Counted from the stretch's first letter, positions 45,436 to 55,230 are shown. The stretch is 64,000 nt of DNA from Saprospiraceae bacterium (GCA_025055285.1 JANWXM010000001.1:186001-250000), one strand, 5' to 3'. Notes: generated by a model not told the origin, from the letters alone. Made by a program: numbers and translations.

Positions 45436-46623
45436 ATGAATATCTACGCGCAAAAGTTGAGGTGGAAGTGGTATCTAGCAGCGGGTGGTGCAGCTATAGT
45501 TCTTGTTTCTCTTTTTTACACCAAATATTTAGCCGACCAGTTGGTCGAGCGAGAAAGGACTCAAGTGCTTCAGTTTGCAGAGGCGATGCGGCAGCTCGGT
45601 CGTCCGGAACAGAATTGCGACATGACGCTACACGCACGCATCATCACAGAAAATAATACTATACCCGTCATTGTGCTGGACGAAACGCGACGTATCGAGA
45701 TGTATCGGAATATAGCTGACGCTGACTCACTTTCACTCAGCGAGGTTCAGCGTATCCTCACGCGCATGATAGAGGAAGGTGCTGACACGATACGGGTAAG
45801 CGTGCCTCCTGATATTGATAAATTAGTGGTTTACAGTCATTCGCGTTTATTGTCTTTGCTTCGATTGTATCCTTTTCTTCAATTTTTTCTCATTGCGGCC
45901 TTCATTGCCTTTGGCTACTTGGGCTTCAGTGCAGCACGGCGAGCAGAAGAAAACTTAGTGTGGCTGGGCATGGCTAAAGAGACAGCCCACCAGTTAGGCA
46001 CACCCATTACGGCCATTTTAGGGTGGATAGAGGCCCTTAGAGTCTCTAACGAGGGCAATCCGGTCACCTTGGAGATGCTAAATGAGTTGCAAAATGATGT
46101 TACGCGCTTGGAACTGATTGCCGACCGGTTTTCTAAGATTGGCTCTCAGCCTGAGCTTCACCCTGTTAACTTGTACGAGCAACTCGCTGCTTGTCGCGAC
46201 TACATGCAGCGCCGGGCTCCGCGCAAGGTGACTTTTGACTTTCCTGATCCGGCCGCATGCGAGCCGCTGATTGTAAACATCAATCCACCGCTGTTTGACT
46301 GGGTAATGGAAAACCTCTTGCGCAATGCTATTGACGCTATGGAAGGTGGCGCGGGTATTATTTCTGTGGCTGTGCGCAAGGAGGCTCACGCTGTTTGCAT
46401 TGATGTGTCAGACACCGGCAAAGGCATCCCGGCGCGTAAGTTTCAGCTAATTTTTAAGCCTGGATACTCTACGAAAACTCGTGGTTGGGGGCTGGGCTTA
46501 TCGCTATCGAAGCGCATCATAGAGCGCTATCATGGCGGCAAGATTTTTGTAAAGTCCTCCGAGATCGGTAAGGGAACGACATTTACGATCCGGCTTCCGC
46601 TTCTGCCTAAGCTACAGGCATAG
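45436..46623 (+). CDS. Membrane sensor histidine kinase
   Basis: An orphan two-component kinase of 395 residues. Membrane helices lie at about 12-30 and 138-165, with a roughly 110-residue extracytoplasmic region between them. Then come the phosphoacceptor box AKETAHQLGTPITAI (histidine about 185), the N box NLLRNAIDAM, the G1 box DTGKGIP and the G2 box GWGLGLSLSKRI. All catalytic motifs are intact. The ATG at 45436 is chosen over a TTG three codons earlier. No response regulator is adjacent, so its partner lies elsewhere. Its stop codon abuts the stop of the convergent CapA-like gene. Confidence 0.9.
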   Translation: MNIYAQKLRWKWYLAAGGAAIVLVSLFYTKYLADQLVERERTQVLQFAEAMRQLGRPEQNCDMTLHARIITENNTIPVIVLDETRRIEMYRNIADADSLSLSEVQRILTRMIEEGADTIRVSVPPDIDKLVVYSHSRLLSLLRLYPFLQFFLIAAFIAFGYLGFSAARRAEENLVWLGMAKETAHQLGTPITAILGWIEALRVSNEGNPVTLEMLNELQNDVTRLELIADRFSKIGSQPELHPVNLYEQLAACRDYMQRRAPRKVTFDFPDPAACEPLIVNINPPLFDWVMENLLRNAIDAMEGGAGIISVAVRKEAHAVCIDVSDTGKGIPARKFQLIFKPGYSTKTRGWGLGLSLSKRIIERYHGGKIFVKSSEIGKGTTFTIRLPLLPKLQA

Positions 46624-47721
46624 TCACCAATCCCACTCCTCGATGCCATTTAGGTGGACGCGTACGCGCTCTAGAAAAGAAGCCATGGCGCGTTGTGCCT
46701 CTGCAGGCATGTTTAGGTCGGCAGGTATGCCCTTTGCCGCAGGCATAACGAAAAAAGTAGGCTTCCTAGAGTCGGCGCGGTGCACGTATCGCCATATGGG
46801 TATGTAGCCATAGCGCGCTATTTCAGCTCGAGTTGCATCAACTCGGCGAATTAACTCGACGCCAAAGAGAATGCCGCCATCTGTGCCTGGTTTTTGCTGG
46901 TTGGAAATGAAGTTACCTAGAGAGTAGGCTACGACAGCTGTGTGTTTTGTGCCATTGGGAAGGACAACTGTTTCTGTTTTAATAGGTTGTACTACATGAG
47001 GATGAGCTCCTACGACGAGATCCGCTCCGTTTCTGATAAAGAAGTGAGCCCACTTGCGCTGTTCGGCGTTCTCTTGGTTTTGGTATTCGCTCCCCCAGTG
47101 TACGAACACGATGATAAAGTGTGGGTTGCGGGTTCGTGCCTCTGCTAGGTCGGCGGCTATTTGGGCTGTATCGAGCAGGTTCACGAGCGTAGGAGGCTCA
47201 GCAGGCAGGCCATTTGTACCGTAGGTATAATTAAGCAGAGCTAGCTTAAAGTCGTTTTGGTATATCATTAGCGGATAGAAGAGGTCGCGTTCGCGGCGGT
47301 TTTTAAAGGTGCCTGTCTGGTGAAAACTTAAGCGCCGGAGTGTCTCGATAGTGTTCACAATACCTTCTGCCTTAGCATCATTGGCGTGATTGTTAGCGGT
47401 GGCCAGAATGTCGAAGCCTGCTTCTCGGAGGGCCACTGCTAGGGCATCTGGGCTGCGAAACATTGGATAGCCCGTGTAAGGGGGTCGGCCAGGTAGCGTG
47501 AGCTCCAGATTTCCAATAGCAAGGTCGGCGCGCTCTAGAATGGGGCTAATATAGCGGAAGCAAGGGCGATAGTTATAGACGCCGGGCGAGACCTCTGCGC
47601 TTTTGATCTGCATAGCATGACCCATAATATCCCCTGCGAAAAGCAAGCGAAGGGTGTCGGCCTGCGCTCGTCCGTCGATGGCAGAAAGGCTAATCAACAG
47701 AATAAGAAAGGGTAGGCGCAT
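46624..47721 (-). CDS. CapA-like metallophosphoesterase-fold protein
   Basis: A secreted or periplasmic protein of the CapA/PgsA family (365 residues), named for its link to poly-gamma-glutamate export, though most members have no proven role. A signal peptide (about 1-21, ending GRAQA) precedes the calcineurin-like metal motifs: LLFAGDIMGH, GNLELTL, ATANNHANDA, VFVHWGSEYQ and VGAHPHVVQ. No capsule genes are near, so a capsule function is unsupported. Confidence 0.86.
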   Translation of the reverse strand: MRLPFLILLISLSAIDGRAQADTLRLLFAGDIMGHAMQIKSAEVSPGVYNYRPCFRYISPILERADLAIGNLELTLPGRPPYTGYPMFRSPDALAVALREAGFDILATANNHANDAKAEGIVNTIETLRRLSFHQTGTFKNRRERDLFYPLMIYQNDFKLALLNYTYGTNGLPAEPPTLVNLLDTAQIAADLAEARTRNPHFIIVFVHWGSEYQNQENAEQRKWAHFFIRNGADLVVGAHPHVVQPIKTETVVLPNGTKHTAVVAYSLGNFISNQQKPGTDGGILFGVELIRRVDATRAEIARYGYIPIWRYVHRADSRKPTFFVMPAAKGIPADLNMPAEAQRAMASFLERVRVHLNGIEEWDW

Positions 47722-47865
47722 GGAGAGGAAAGCCTATTTTTTTCAAAAAAATAAAATAACTCCTAACCTAAGATCCCTCTAAGGCTATCACCTTTGCTGA
47801 TGCATAAGTTCGATTTGCTACCGGCGTCAAATCTCTGTGTTTTATTTGGAAAATTTGGGCTTATC

Positions 47866-48480
47866 ATGAGTGCATCTGTGCGCGTACTCATCTTTCTTTT
47901 GGCCCTAGTGTTTGCCTTCTTGGGCGGCGGCGTGGTTGCCTATCGGCTTTTCTCCCCAAAACTGCCGGAGAAACCTCGCGAGGAGGCTACTGTTTTGCTA
48001 GAAAGCATCCAAGAAGTCTTCAAATTGACGACGGTGGAAGGCGAATTTTCGGAAATTTATACCTACGAAGAATATAGAGGTAGTCTCCGCTGGTTATGGG
48101 ACAAAAAGGCCATCATTCGAGTACAGGCTACTGTAGCGGCAGGCTATGATTTGAAAAATATCACCTTCAAGGCCGACTCCTCTGCTCGAGTAGTGCGCAT
48201 CGGGCCCTTGCCCAAACCGCAAATCTTAAGCATCGACCATACGGTAGATTACTACGATGTATCTACGGGTATTTTTGAAAGTTTCTCTCCCGAAGATCTC
48301 ACCTGGATTAATCAGCAAGCGAAGAAGAAGATTTTGGAAAAGGCTCAAGAAAGTTATTTACTGAAAAAGGCTGAAGAACAGTCGAATAAAGTTTTTGACC
48401 TTCTTCGCTTCGCTGCCGAAGCAGCGGGCTGGCGCTTAGAAGTTATCCGGGAATCTGACAAAGAGCCAATGAAACAGTAG
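47866..48480 (+). CDS. DUF4230 membrane-anchored protein
   Basis: Function unknown. The 204 residues have one N-terminal membrane helix (about 7-27, VLIFLLALVFAFLGGGVVAY) and an extracytoplasmic region with EVFKLTTVEGEFSEIYTYEEY and YDLKNITFKADSS, the pattern of DUF4230. A C-terminal helical tail is rich in lysine and glutamate (QQAKKKILEKAQ). The ATG at 47866 gives the normal short N terminus; the in-frame ATG at 47794 adds 24 unlikely residues. Confidence 0.8.
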   Translation: MSASVRVLIFLLALVFAFLGGGVVAYRLFSPKLPEKPREEATVLLESIQEVFKLTTVEGEFSEIYTYEEYRGSLRWLWDKKAIIRVQATVAAGYDLKNITFKADSSARVVRIGPLPKPQILSIDHTVDYYDVSTGIFESFSPEDLTWINQQAKKKILEKAQESYLLKKAEEQSNKVFDLLRFAAEAAGWRLEVIRESDKEPMKQ

Positions 48481-48525
48481 TTTTCTTTGTCTGAAGGAAA
48501 TAATCTATAACTTTAAATCCTGGCA

Positions 48526-49008
48526 ATGTTAATTTTTGCTGTTCGATTAATAGTAGAGCAAAATGGGCTGTTACTCTTTTTGCACCAAACAAAGAAAAAA
48601 GGGGGCCGCTTTTCTCTCATTGGTGGAAATGTTGAAGCTCACGAGTTTGCACGCGAAGCGCTTGCTCGCGAGGCCTTGGAAGAGGCCGGCATCTACATCA
48701 GACCAGAAGACCTTCAACTCGTTCATGTATTGCATCGACACAAATTAAAAAAGGGTCAGACTTCATTGGTTCTGTATTTTCAAACGAAACAGTTTCAAGG
48801 CGCGCCAGCCTCTCAAGAGCCTAAGAAGTTTAAGGATATTGCATGGTTTCCTCGAAACCTGTTGCCAGCAGAAATCTCAAAAACTACCCAGCACGTTCTA
48901 GAAGCAATCAGAAGAGGAGAAGTTTACTCTGAGTATCCGGATAGAAACAAAATTCTCGCTCATTTGGAGATGACTGCTGCTCGACGAGATGACTTTGCCT
49001 TGCCATAG
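48526..49008 (+). CDS. NUDIX hydrolase
   Basis: A 160-residue pyrophosphatase acting on a nucleoside diphosphate linked to another moiety. The NUDIX box fits GX5EX7REUXEEXGU exactly, from GNVEAHE to LAREALEEAGI (about 33-55). The exact substrate cannot be assigned. It lies 45 nt after the DUF4230 gene on the same strand. Confidence 0.92.
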   Translation: MLIFAVRLIVEQNGLLLFLHQTKKKGGRFSLIGGNVEAHEFAREALAREALEEAGIYIRPEDLQLVHVLHRHKLKKGQTSLVLYFQTKQFQGAPASQEPKKFKDIAWFPRNLLPAEISKTTQHVLEAIRRGEVYSEYPDRNKILAHLEMTAARRDDFALP

Positions 49009-49096
49009 TAGTTGGTGTGCTCCTTTTAACGCATAGTTGACGGATATTTTATTGGAAAATAAAACTTCTTTAAGCAGCGCAGCGCGCCTCTTTCCG

Positions 49097-49104
49097 TATC
49101 TTTG
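49097..49104 (+). promoter_or_regulatory. -7 element upstream of the candidate RNA
   Basis: TATCTTTG matches TAnnTTTG and is the only such element between the NUDIX gene and the structured region. No good -33 element was found at ideal spacing. Confidence 0.5.
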
Positions 49105-49110
49105 AGATGT

Positions 49111-49435
49111 TCTTTTCAATCCTCGACATCTACATCTGCTTTACGACCGATTGTATCCTTAATTTAATTTACATCCCATTTATGAGCAGATTTTTTTACA
49201 ATACTTTCCTTTTCTTTCCCTCCCGCCGAAACAGAGCGCATGAACTATTGAGCAGTAGTGGACTTTCTGCTCGCACATATGGATACGCGCTACGCCATCG
49301 AATTCCTTTTGCAAGGGGGTAGCGCGTCGGATAGGCGTTTTTTGTTCTTAAAAACGCTTGCTGGGTTGTTCAGATGTCTTATGCTTCTATAGGCGAGAAC
49401 CCCGGTTGTGAAAAGTCACAGCCGGGTATTTTCTT
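49111..49435 (+). ncRNA. Candidate structured small RNA between NUDIX gene and mnmE
   Basis: A promoter-like element (49097-49104) is followed by a series of stems: 49250-49255/49267-49272, 49285-49293/49319-49327 (9 bp perfect) and 49335-49342/49350-49357. A terminator hairpin follows (49401-49411 with 49416-49426, then TATTTTCTT). The one open frame inside (71 residues from 49107) has no family features. The unit would be about 320 nt, or less if processed. I do not recognise a known RNA such as 6S, SRP, RNase P or tmRNA in it. Confidence 0.45.
49401..49435 (+). terminator. Intrinsic terminator upstream of mnmE
   Basis: An 11-bp stem with one G-U pair (49401-49411, 49416-49426) and 4-nt loop is followed by TATTTTCTT. 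It lies before the mnmE promoter and so ends a different transcript. Confidence 0.8.
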
Positions 49436-49456
49436 GTTATCCAGAGACAACTGGCG

Positions 49457-49464
49457 TACCTTTG
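49457..49464 (+). promoter_or_regulatory. -7 element for mnmE
   Basis: TACCTTTG followed by CACGC matches TAnnTTTG. CTTG at 49433-49436 lies about 20 nt upstream as a possible -33 element. The leader before the ATG at 49486 is only about 15-20 nt. Confidence 0.65.
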
Positions 49465-49485
49465 CACGCTTAACGTAGTTTTTTG

Positions 49486-50967
49486 ATGCCTGTATTGCCC
49501 GATTTAACCGAGACAATAGTGGCCATAGCTACTCCACCTGGCAAAGGAGCCATTGCCGTAGTGCGCTTATCTGGCCCTCAGGCTTTGGCTATTGCCGATG
49601 CGGTGTTTCGGGGCAAGCGCCCAAGCGAACAGCCTAGCCACACAGTGCGAGTAGGGCGTATTCAGGACGAGGAGGGCCACATTCTCGACGAAGCTGTGGT
49701 CACGGTTTTTCGTGCGCCGCGTTCTTATACGGGAGAGGACGTCGTAGAATTTTCTCTCCATGGCTCTCCTTACGTACAACAGGCTGTTGTAGAGTTGCTC
49801 TTGCGTCGTGGAGCCCGCCTGGCAACTCCAGGAGAGTTCACCTTGAGGGCCTTCCTCAACGGCAAAATAGACCTAACTCAAGCGGAGGCTGTGGCTGATT
49901 TGATTTCCAGCCAAACTTCCGCTGCACATGCCGCAGCTATTCGCCAACTGCGCGGTGGTTTCAAAAGTGACATTGCTCACTTGCGCGATGAGCTCATTCA
50001 CTTTGCTAGTTTAATAGAGTTAGAGCTCGACTTTGTCGAGGAGGATGTAGAATTTGCAAATCGAACTCAGCTACAAGCGCTCATAGAAAAGATCCGCGCA
50101 CGTATTGCTGCCCTATTGCGCTCTTTCCAATTGGGCAATGCATTGCGCCACGGCGTGTCCACTGTTATTGCAGGTCGTCCCAACGTCGGCAAAAGCACGC
50201 TGCTCAATGCTTTGCTCAACGAGGAGCGCGCCATCGTGTCCGATATTGCCGGCACTACGCGCGATACTATTGAAGAAGTCATTAATCTCGGTGGTATCCC
50301 TTTTCGTTTGACTGATACAGCCGGCCTTCGCGAAACTCAAGATGTTATTGAGGCCATTGGCGTACGGCGCGCATTGGAAAAGATTGAACAAGCGGCCATT
50401 GTGCTTTACGTCTGGGACATCACAGAAACCTCCTTACCCGAAGTATACAGCGATCTAAGCGCAATAGGCACTCTAATCACGTACGCTGCCCAAAACTCAA
50501 CTATTCCTTCTTCACTCATTGTCGTATGCAATAAAATAGACCAAAGTCCGCATTTTCAGAGCCGCTGGCTTTTACAGCCTGATGATCCCGACATACCGCC
50601 CTTTCTGCGCGCTTCAGGTGCGTTAAACCCCGCAACCCTACCTCTGCTTCCCGCTGCCGTCATTCCTATCTCAGCCAAAGAACAGGTAAATATTCAGCAC
50701 CTTAAAGAAGTTCTACTAGAAACGGCTATCGGCAAAGGCGTGAATTTAGAAGATGCCATTGCTATTAATACTCGGCACTACGAAGCGCTTCGCCGAACCG
50801 ACGAAGCTCTTGCAGATGTCCAGGCCGGTCTAGAAAAAGGTATCAGCAACGAGTGGATAGCACAAGACATTCGTCGGGCGCTCTATCATTTAGGAGAGAT
50901 TACGGGAGAGGTAGGCGTAGAGGACATACTGGGAAATATTTTCTCTCGGTTTTGTATAGGCAAGTGA
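49486..50967 (+). CDS. mnmE: tRNA modification GTPase MnmE
   Basis: With MnmG, modifies the wobble uridine of several tRNAs. The 493 residues begin with the folate-binding N-terminal domain (TIVAIATPPGKGAIAVVRLSG). The central G domain has GRPNVGKSTLLNAL, DIAGTTRD, DTAGLRE and CNKID, and the C terminus ends in the essential FCIGK. It is about 40 residues longer than usual; the extra residues lie in the G domain between DTAGLRE and the C-terminal helices. The ATG at 49486 is chosen over the TTG immediately before it. Confidence 0.96.
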   Translation: MPVLPDLTETIVAIATPPGKGAIAVVRLSGPQALAIADAVFRGKRPSEQPSHTVRVGRIQDEEGHILDEAVVTVFRAPRSYTGEDVVEFSLHGSPYVQQAVVELLLRRGARLATPGEFTLRAFLNGKIDLTQAEAVADLISSQTSAAHAAAIRQLRGGFKSDIAHLRDELIHFASLIELELDFVEEDVEFANRTQLQALIEKIRARIAALLRSFQLGNALRHGVSTVIAGRPNVGKSTLLNALLNEERAIVSDIAGTTRDTIEEVINLGGIPFRLTDTAGLRETQDVIEAIGVRRALEKIEQAAIVLYVWDITETSLPEVYSDLSAIGTLITYAAQNSTIPSSLIVVCNKIDQSPHFQSRWLLQPDDPDIPPFLRASGALNPATLPLLPAAVIPISAKEQVNIQHLKEVLLETAIGKGVNLEDAIAINTRHYEALRRTDEALADVQAGLEKGISNEWIAQDIRRALYHLGEITGEVGVEDILGNIFSRFCIGK

Positions 50968-51029
50968 AGTGCTCTGTGCTGACACGAGCAGAGGGCTTCG
51001 TCCGTACGTTTCTAGAGGCAAAAGTCGTC

Positions 51030-53450
51030 TCACGTCCGTAGGCGCACTCGCAGCAGTCTTGCTAAATGTTCAAAGGCCGTTGCCCATGCTTCATTGAGGA
51101 ATACCCACTGGCCTTTCCGATAGCCTTTGGTAGCGAGATAGAAGAGGTTTTGGCTTCGCCAAACATCGGGCTTTAAGTCCATTTCTTCGAGGGTTTCAAG
51201 GACGCCGATAAGCCATTGGATGCGTGTCAGAGGGGGATGTTCGCGATAGATGCTGCGAATTTCTCGATACACGCGCCCGCTAGCAGCGTAAAGCACAGCC
51301 TCTTTGTCCGTAAAGGGTAAGTTCCAGTGGCGAATATCTTGGGCGATTCGTCGTAAGGTTTGCAACGAAGAGGTGTGGTTGTTTTCGAAGAAACGCAACA
51401 AGTCGTTGTTCAGCACATAAGCGGCAATGTGTCGCCAGCTATCGGGCACAGGTAGGCCGATATCTTGAAGACCAACGATGAGTTGATAGTTATCGTTAAA
51501 CACCTGACGCAGGGTAGCCTCTGCTATTTGAAGACTTTGAGCAGTGATAGCGCGCATGATGCGGGTTTTTTCATCGGCAAAAAGCGTAGCCAGCGAGAAG
51601 CGATAAGGGCCAAAGTACTCTTGCTGCCGTTGGATTGTAGTGCTGAGGTCTGCTCTTTTGAAGGCTTCTACAATTTCGCGGCATATCCTGTCGAAGTGAG
51701 CGCGAGGAATAGTATCGCTAATGTGTCCGAGAATATGTTGTTGTCCCAAGTAAAGAGTAGAAAAGGAATACCTTACTTCGGCCTGTGTTAGGCGAGAACG
51801 AATGCGCAAGCGCCCGACAGCCAAGCGCAAAACTCCGGCCTCAATACGGGAAAATGCCTCTACGTGCGCTAGGTAGTTGTACAGATTGAGCTGCTCAGGT
51901 GACTCTTCAAACAGCGAAGAAACAGCGAAATGAGCAGCTACGCGTTCCAAGGTAATGCGGGCTGGCACGACATTTTGCAAATAGCTCGTGGCACCATCGG
52001 GATATCGGTTGCTGGGTGCCTGTCGCAGGAGTGCCTCAAATTGCTCGTGTAGGCTCAGCCCAGTAGCTTCTTGAGCATAGTCCATGGCGCGCAGGGCGTA
52101 CTGGAGAATTTGGTTCGTTTCCAGGCCTGAGATTTCATCGAAGAACCAGCCACAGCTGGTGTACATGAGCAAAGCAAAACGCTGCATCTCTAGCAGGCGC
52201 AGGGCAGTCACTTCTTCTAAAGGGCTCAAGGCGCGCCGAACATGTTTTTCAAAGAAGTTGATGCGTGCTGTTTCGGTGCGTTTCAGGACAACCTCAATGT
52301 AGTCATTGCGCGCCTTCCAGGGGTCTCTGAAGAATCGGCCGGCTTCGCGTTCGTAGGCAGGCGCTAATTGGTCGCGGATGTAGTCTAAGGCCTCGCGCAG
52401 CGGTTTGCGCCATTGCTGATGCCATCCCGGATGTGCCCCTGTATTACAACCACAGTTGCTGCGCCAGCGCTCAACGCCGTGGCTACAACTCCACGAACTA
52501 GGTTCGACAATTTGCACTTCCCACTCGGGAGGAAACATTTCTAGAAATTGTCCATAATTCGTTAGTAGCGCCCGACCGCTAGCCTCTACCTCATTGAGCG
52601 CTGCGGCAAGCGCCATTTCGCCGAAGCGGCGGTGATGGCCGTAGGTTTCGCCATCGGTAGCAATATGGGCTAATTGAGGACAATCCGAGGTATCTAGGAT
52701 GTCAAGCAAACGCCTGGCAAATGCCGGACCGCTGTCGAGTAAATTTTCAAAAGCTACGGCTTGTGCCGTAGGTCCATGATAAAAAAAGAGCGCAATTCGC
52801 CGGCCGCTAGGCAGTATACACCAGTACGGCCGCCGCGTATCCAGCGTTTTAGCATTTACTGGCGTCCAGTGCTCCTCTCCTAGTTGCCGCACTGCCGCAG
52901 CCTGGTGAGGTGCCAGAATGGTGAATCGAATGTCGTGCGCAGCCAATACCTCCAAAGTCTCCGTATCCACAGCGGTTTCTGCCAGCCACATCCCCTCTGG
53001 ATAGCGCCCAAAGCGATGGACAAAGTCGCGTATTCCCCAATAAACCTGGGTTACTTTGTCGCGATAATTAGCCAGAGGCATGATTAAGTGACTGTATACT
53101 TGGGCTAGCGCATTGCCATGACCGCCGTAGCGCCGCTGGCTAGTTCGATCTGCCTGTAAAATAAGGGCATACGTCTCTGGGTCGTTTACTTCCAACCAAC
53201 TGAGTAGGGTAGGGCCGAAATTGAAGGAAATGCGGTTGTAATTATTGCGTATTTTGACGATCCATCCTGTTTCGTCTAAAATACGCGCCGCTGCATTGGG
53301 AGCGTAGCACTCGAAGTTAATGCGCTCATTCCAGTCGTGATAAGGGCGAGCACTTTCCTGCTGTTCAATAACTTCCAACCATGCGTTTTCACGCGGAGGT
53401 TGGTAGAAATGTCCGTGGATGCAAATGAATTTTCTCTTTGCCTTTTGCAT
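51030..53450 (-). CDS. GH57-like glycoside hydrolase with DUF3536
   Basis: A predicted alpha-glucan-acting enzyme of 806 residues related to family 57 glycosidases. Visible conserved regions are the N-terminal FICIHGHFYQPPRENAWLE (with HGHFYQP), GMWLAETAVDTETLEVL (GH57 region 3, catalytic glutamate) and IATDGETYGHHRRFGE (region 4, catalytic aspartate). The C-terminal half, DUF3536, is helical with no named role. The exact substrate is unknown. bshC follows on the same strand upstream by 89 nt. Confidence 0.85.
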   Translation of the reverse strand: MQKAKRKFICIHGHFYQPPRENAWLEVIEQQESARPYHDWNERINFECYAPNAAARILDETGWIVKIRNNYNRISFNFGPTLLSWLEVNDPETYALILQADRTSQRRYGGHGNALAQVYSHLIMPLANYRDKVTQVYWGIRDFVHRFGRYPEGMWLAETAVDTETLEVLAAHDIRFTILAPHQAAAVRQLGEEHWTPVNAKTLDTRRPYWCILPSGRRIALFFYHGPTAQAVAFENLLDSGPAFARRLLDILDTSDCPQLAHIATDGETYGHHRRFGEMALAAALNEVEASGRALLTNYGQFLEMFPPEWEVQIVEPSSWSCSHGVERWRSNCGCNTGAHPGWHQQWRKPLREALDYIRDQLAPAYEREAGRFFRDPWKARNDYIEVVLKRTETARINFFEKHVRRALSPLEEVTALRLLEMQRFALLMYTSCGWFFDEISGLETNQILQYALRAMDYAQEATGLSLHEQFEALLRQAPSNRYPDGATSYLQNVVPARITLERVAAHFAVSSLFEESPEQLNLYNYLAHVEAFSRIEAGVLRLAVGRLRIRSRLTQAEVRYSFSTLYLGQQHILGHISDTIPRAHFDRICREIVEAFKRADLSTTIQRQQEYFGPYRFSLATLFADEKTRIMRAITAQSLQIAEATLRQVFNDNYQLIVGLQDIGLPVPDSWRHIAAYVLNNDLLRFFENNHTSSLQTLRRIAQDIRHWNLPFTDKEAVLYAASGRVYREIRSIYREHPPLTRIQWLIGVLETLEEMDLKPDVWRSQNLFYLATKGYRKGQWVFLNEAWATAFEHLARLLRVRLRT

Positions 53451-53539
53451 AGCCTAAACTTGCTTAGGCAAACATCTGCAAACTTGAGCAACGGAATTAA
53501 CTGAGCAATATCTTTTTTTAGGCGTGAGCTGGACGCTCT

Positions 53540-55129
53540 TTAGCAATCTATCAACAGGACAAAACCTGGCTCGAAGGGGGTAAGGTGGGTTATGAGTGTT
53601 TCTATGAAGCGCTCCCCGTATTTCAAAAAATAGGGAATGAAGTTGTCGGTGCGTTCCTGCAGTTGCCCTCCTGGGAAAAGTTTGTCGCGAAGAGCGCGCA
53701 GTTGTCCTATCGCTACCTCATGTCGGTGTTTTTCTGCTCTTAACAGACGGTTTTGCCAGTGTTCGAGCTGATTTACGGCTCGAACAGCGTCAGCGCGTAC
53801 AGCGCCCTCCAAGGTAGGGTCAATGGCTTTGGCGCGCGCAGCGATGCGTTCATAGATGGCTTTCAAGTCAGTGATTTCAGCGCTCAAGTCTACGGCGGCA
53901 TCGGCCCGGTTTGCAACGAAGTCGCGCACAAGAAGGTCTGGATCGTCAAAATAGCGCTGTGGCGGGAAACCAAACTTCAGCGAACGCTTGATCGCATCTT
54001 TGTCGAACCACAGCACAGAATGGCGTCGGATGAGCATCGGATAGGGGATACTGAAATGCTCAAAAAGCGTACGACGTTCTAACCAATACGCCAGTTCTCC
54101 GCCCCCTCCGACATAAGCAAGGTTAGGTAGAATCGTCTCTTGATACAAAGGGCGCAAGACAACGTTGGGACTAAAGCGCTCAGGGTGGGCTTCCAATTCG
54201 GCTAATAGTGCCTCTTCACTAAAGGTAATAGGCGTATTGTGTATGCCATAATTGTTGCCGATTCGTACGATGCGTTCTCGACTACCTGGCTGTAGGTAGA
54301 ATAAGTTGATAGGGCGAGGAGCAGCTTGCTCCTTGTAACCAAGTGCTTTCAGGTGCTCAATAGTTTCACCTACGAGGCGGTAAGCGGGCTGATGCAGTAA
54401 TTCTTCGCGCATTACCGGAATAAAAAAGCGCTTTAAACGCGCATCATTGAGGTCGGCAACTACGAGCCCGTAGCGCCCTAACAAGCTATGCATTAGAGCA
54501 CGTGTGGCTGCTGAGAATGTAGGGTACTGAGTATAAGCGGGATGAATTATCTTCCACAAGGTACGGGCATTCTCACTCTCACCTAAAATTGGCTGTAATT
54601 CCTCTAAAATAGGCTTTAGGGTATCCGTGGGAATTTGGCCCACAGCTCCTCCGACACCAGGCTCCCAGCGCAGCTCGCGCCCAAACAAGCGCACGTGGTT
54701 CAACTCCGATAGGTCGTGGTCTTCGCTGCCTAGGACAAACACCGGTACTACGCGATGCTGCGTCAAACGCTCAGCCTCACTCGCTAACCGTAAAGTGCTA
54801 ACGGCCTTGTAGATGAAATAAAGCGGCCCTAACAGAAGCATAGGTTGATGGGCCGTAGTCACACAAAAAGTTCCCTCTTGCCCTAGCAATTTAATATTTT
54901 CTACAACGCGTTCTTTGTCAGGTATGTCGGTATACTGTTCGAGCAGGACGGTCACTAACGCGTCGCGTGGCACGGGTACTTCAGCGCGCACCGCCAACAC
55001 CTCCGGCAAGAGCTCAGGGATAGGTTTCCAGCGATAAAACGGTTTTAAATCTGGCGCTACCCCAGCATAGGCTACATCCATACGCCCTAACTGGGACACC
55101 TCAGAAAAGGGAATTCTTATCTTATGCAT
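53540..55129 (-). CDS. bshC: Bacillithiol biosynthesis cysteine-adding enzyme BshC
   Basis: Adds cysteine to glucosaminyl-malate to complete bacillithiol, a low-molecular-weight thiol. The 529 residues (from the ATG at 55129; an earlier in-frame ATG at 55162 is less family-like) include TTAHQPMLLLGPLYFIYKAVS, shown by TTAHQP, and FVLGSEDHDLSELNH, the HIGH-like nucleotidyl-transferase-fold elements of BshC. bshA and bshB are not in the window. This supports bacillithiol as a thiol in this organism. Confidence 0.93.
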   Translation of the reverse strand: MHKIRIPFSEVSQLGRMDVAYAGVAPDLKPFYRWKPIPELLPEVLAVRAEVPVPRDALVTVLLEQYTDIPDKERVVENIKLLGQEGTFCVTTAHQPMLLLGPLYFIYKAVSTLRLASEAERLTQHRVVPVFVLGSEDHDLSELNHVRLFGRELRWEPGVGGAVGQIPTDTLKPILEELQPILGESENARTLWKIIHPAYTQYPTFSAATRALMHSLLGRYGLVVADLNDARLKRFFIPVMREELLHQPAYRLVGETIEHLKALGYKEQAAPRPINLFYLQPGSRERIVRIGNNYGIHNTPITFSEEALLAELEAHPERFSPNVVLRPLYQETILPNLAYVGGGGELAYWLERRTLFEHFSIPYPMLIRRHSVLWFDKDAIKRSLKFGFPPQRYFDDPDLLVRDFVANRADAAVDLSAEITDLKAIYERIAARAKAIDPTLEGAVRADAVRAVNQLEHWQNRLLRAEKHRHEVAIGQLRALRDKLFPGGQLQERTDNFIPYFLKYGERFIETLITHLTPFEPGFVLLIDC

Positions 55130-55230
55130 AGGAAGGCCACCTAGGGTTGTAGGTGGAAACAATTGAGTTTAAACACGCAAAACAACGACAGATTGTCTTT
55201 GGTTTTGAGCCTGTGCTCATGGACGACCAA

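Noticed and set aside
49107-49322. 71-residue open frame in the gap before mnmE
   Set aside because: Amino acid composition is unlike the neighbours, no motif is present, and it spans predicted hairpins. Kept only as a counter-hypothesis to the candidate RNA.
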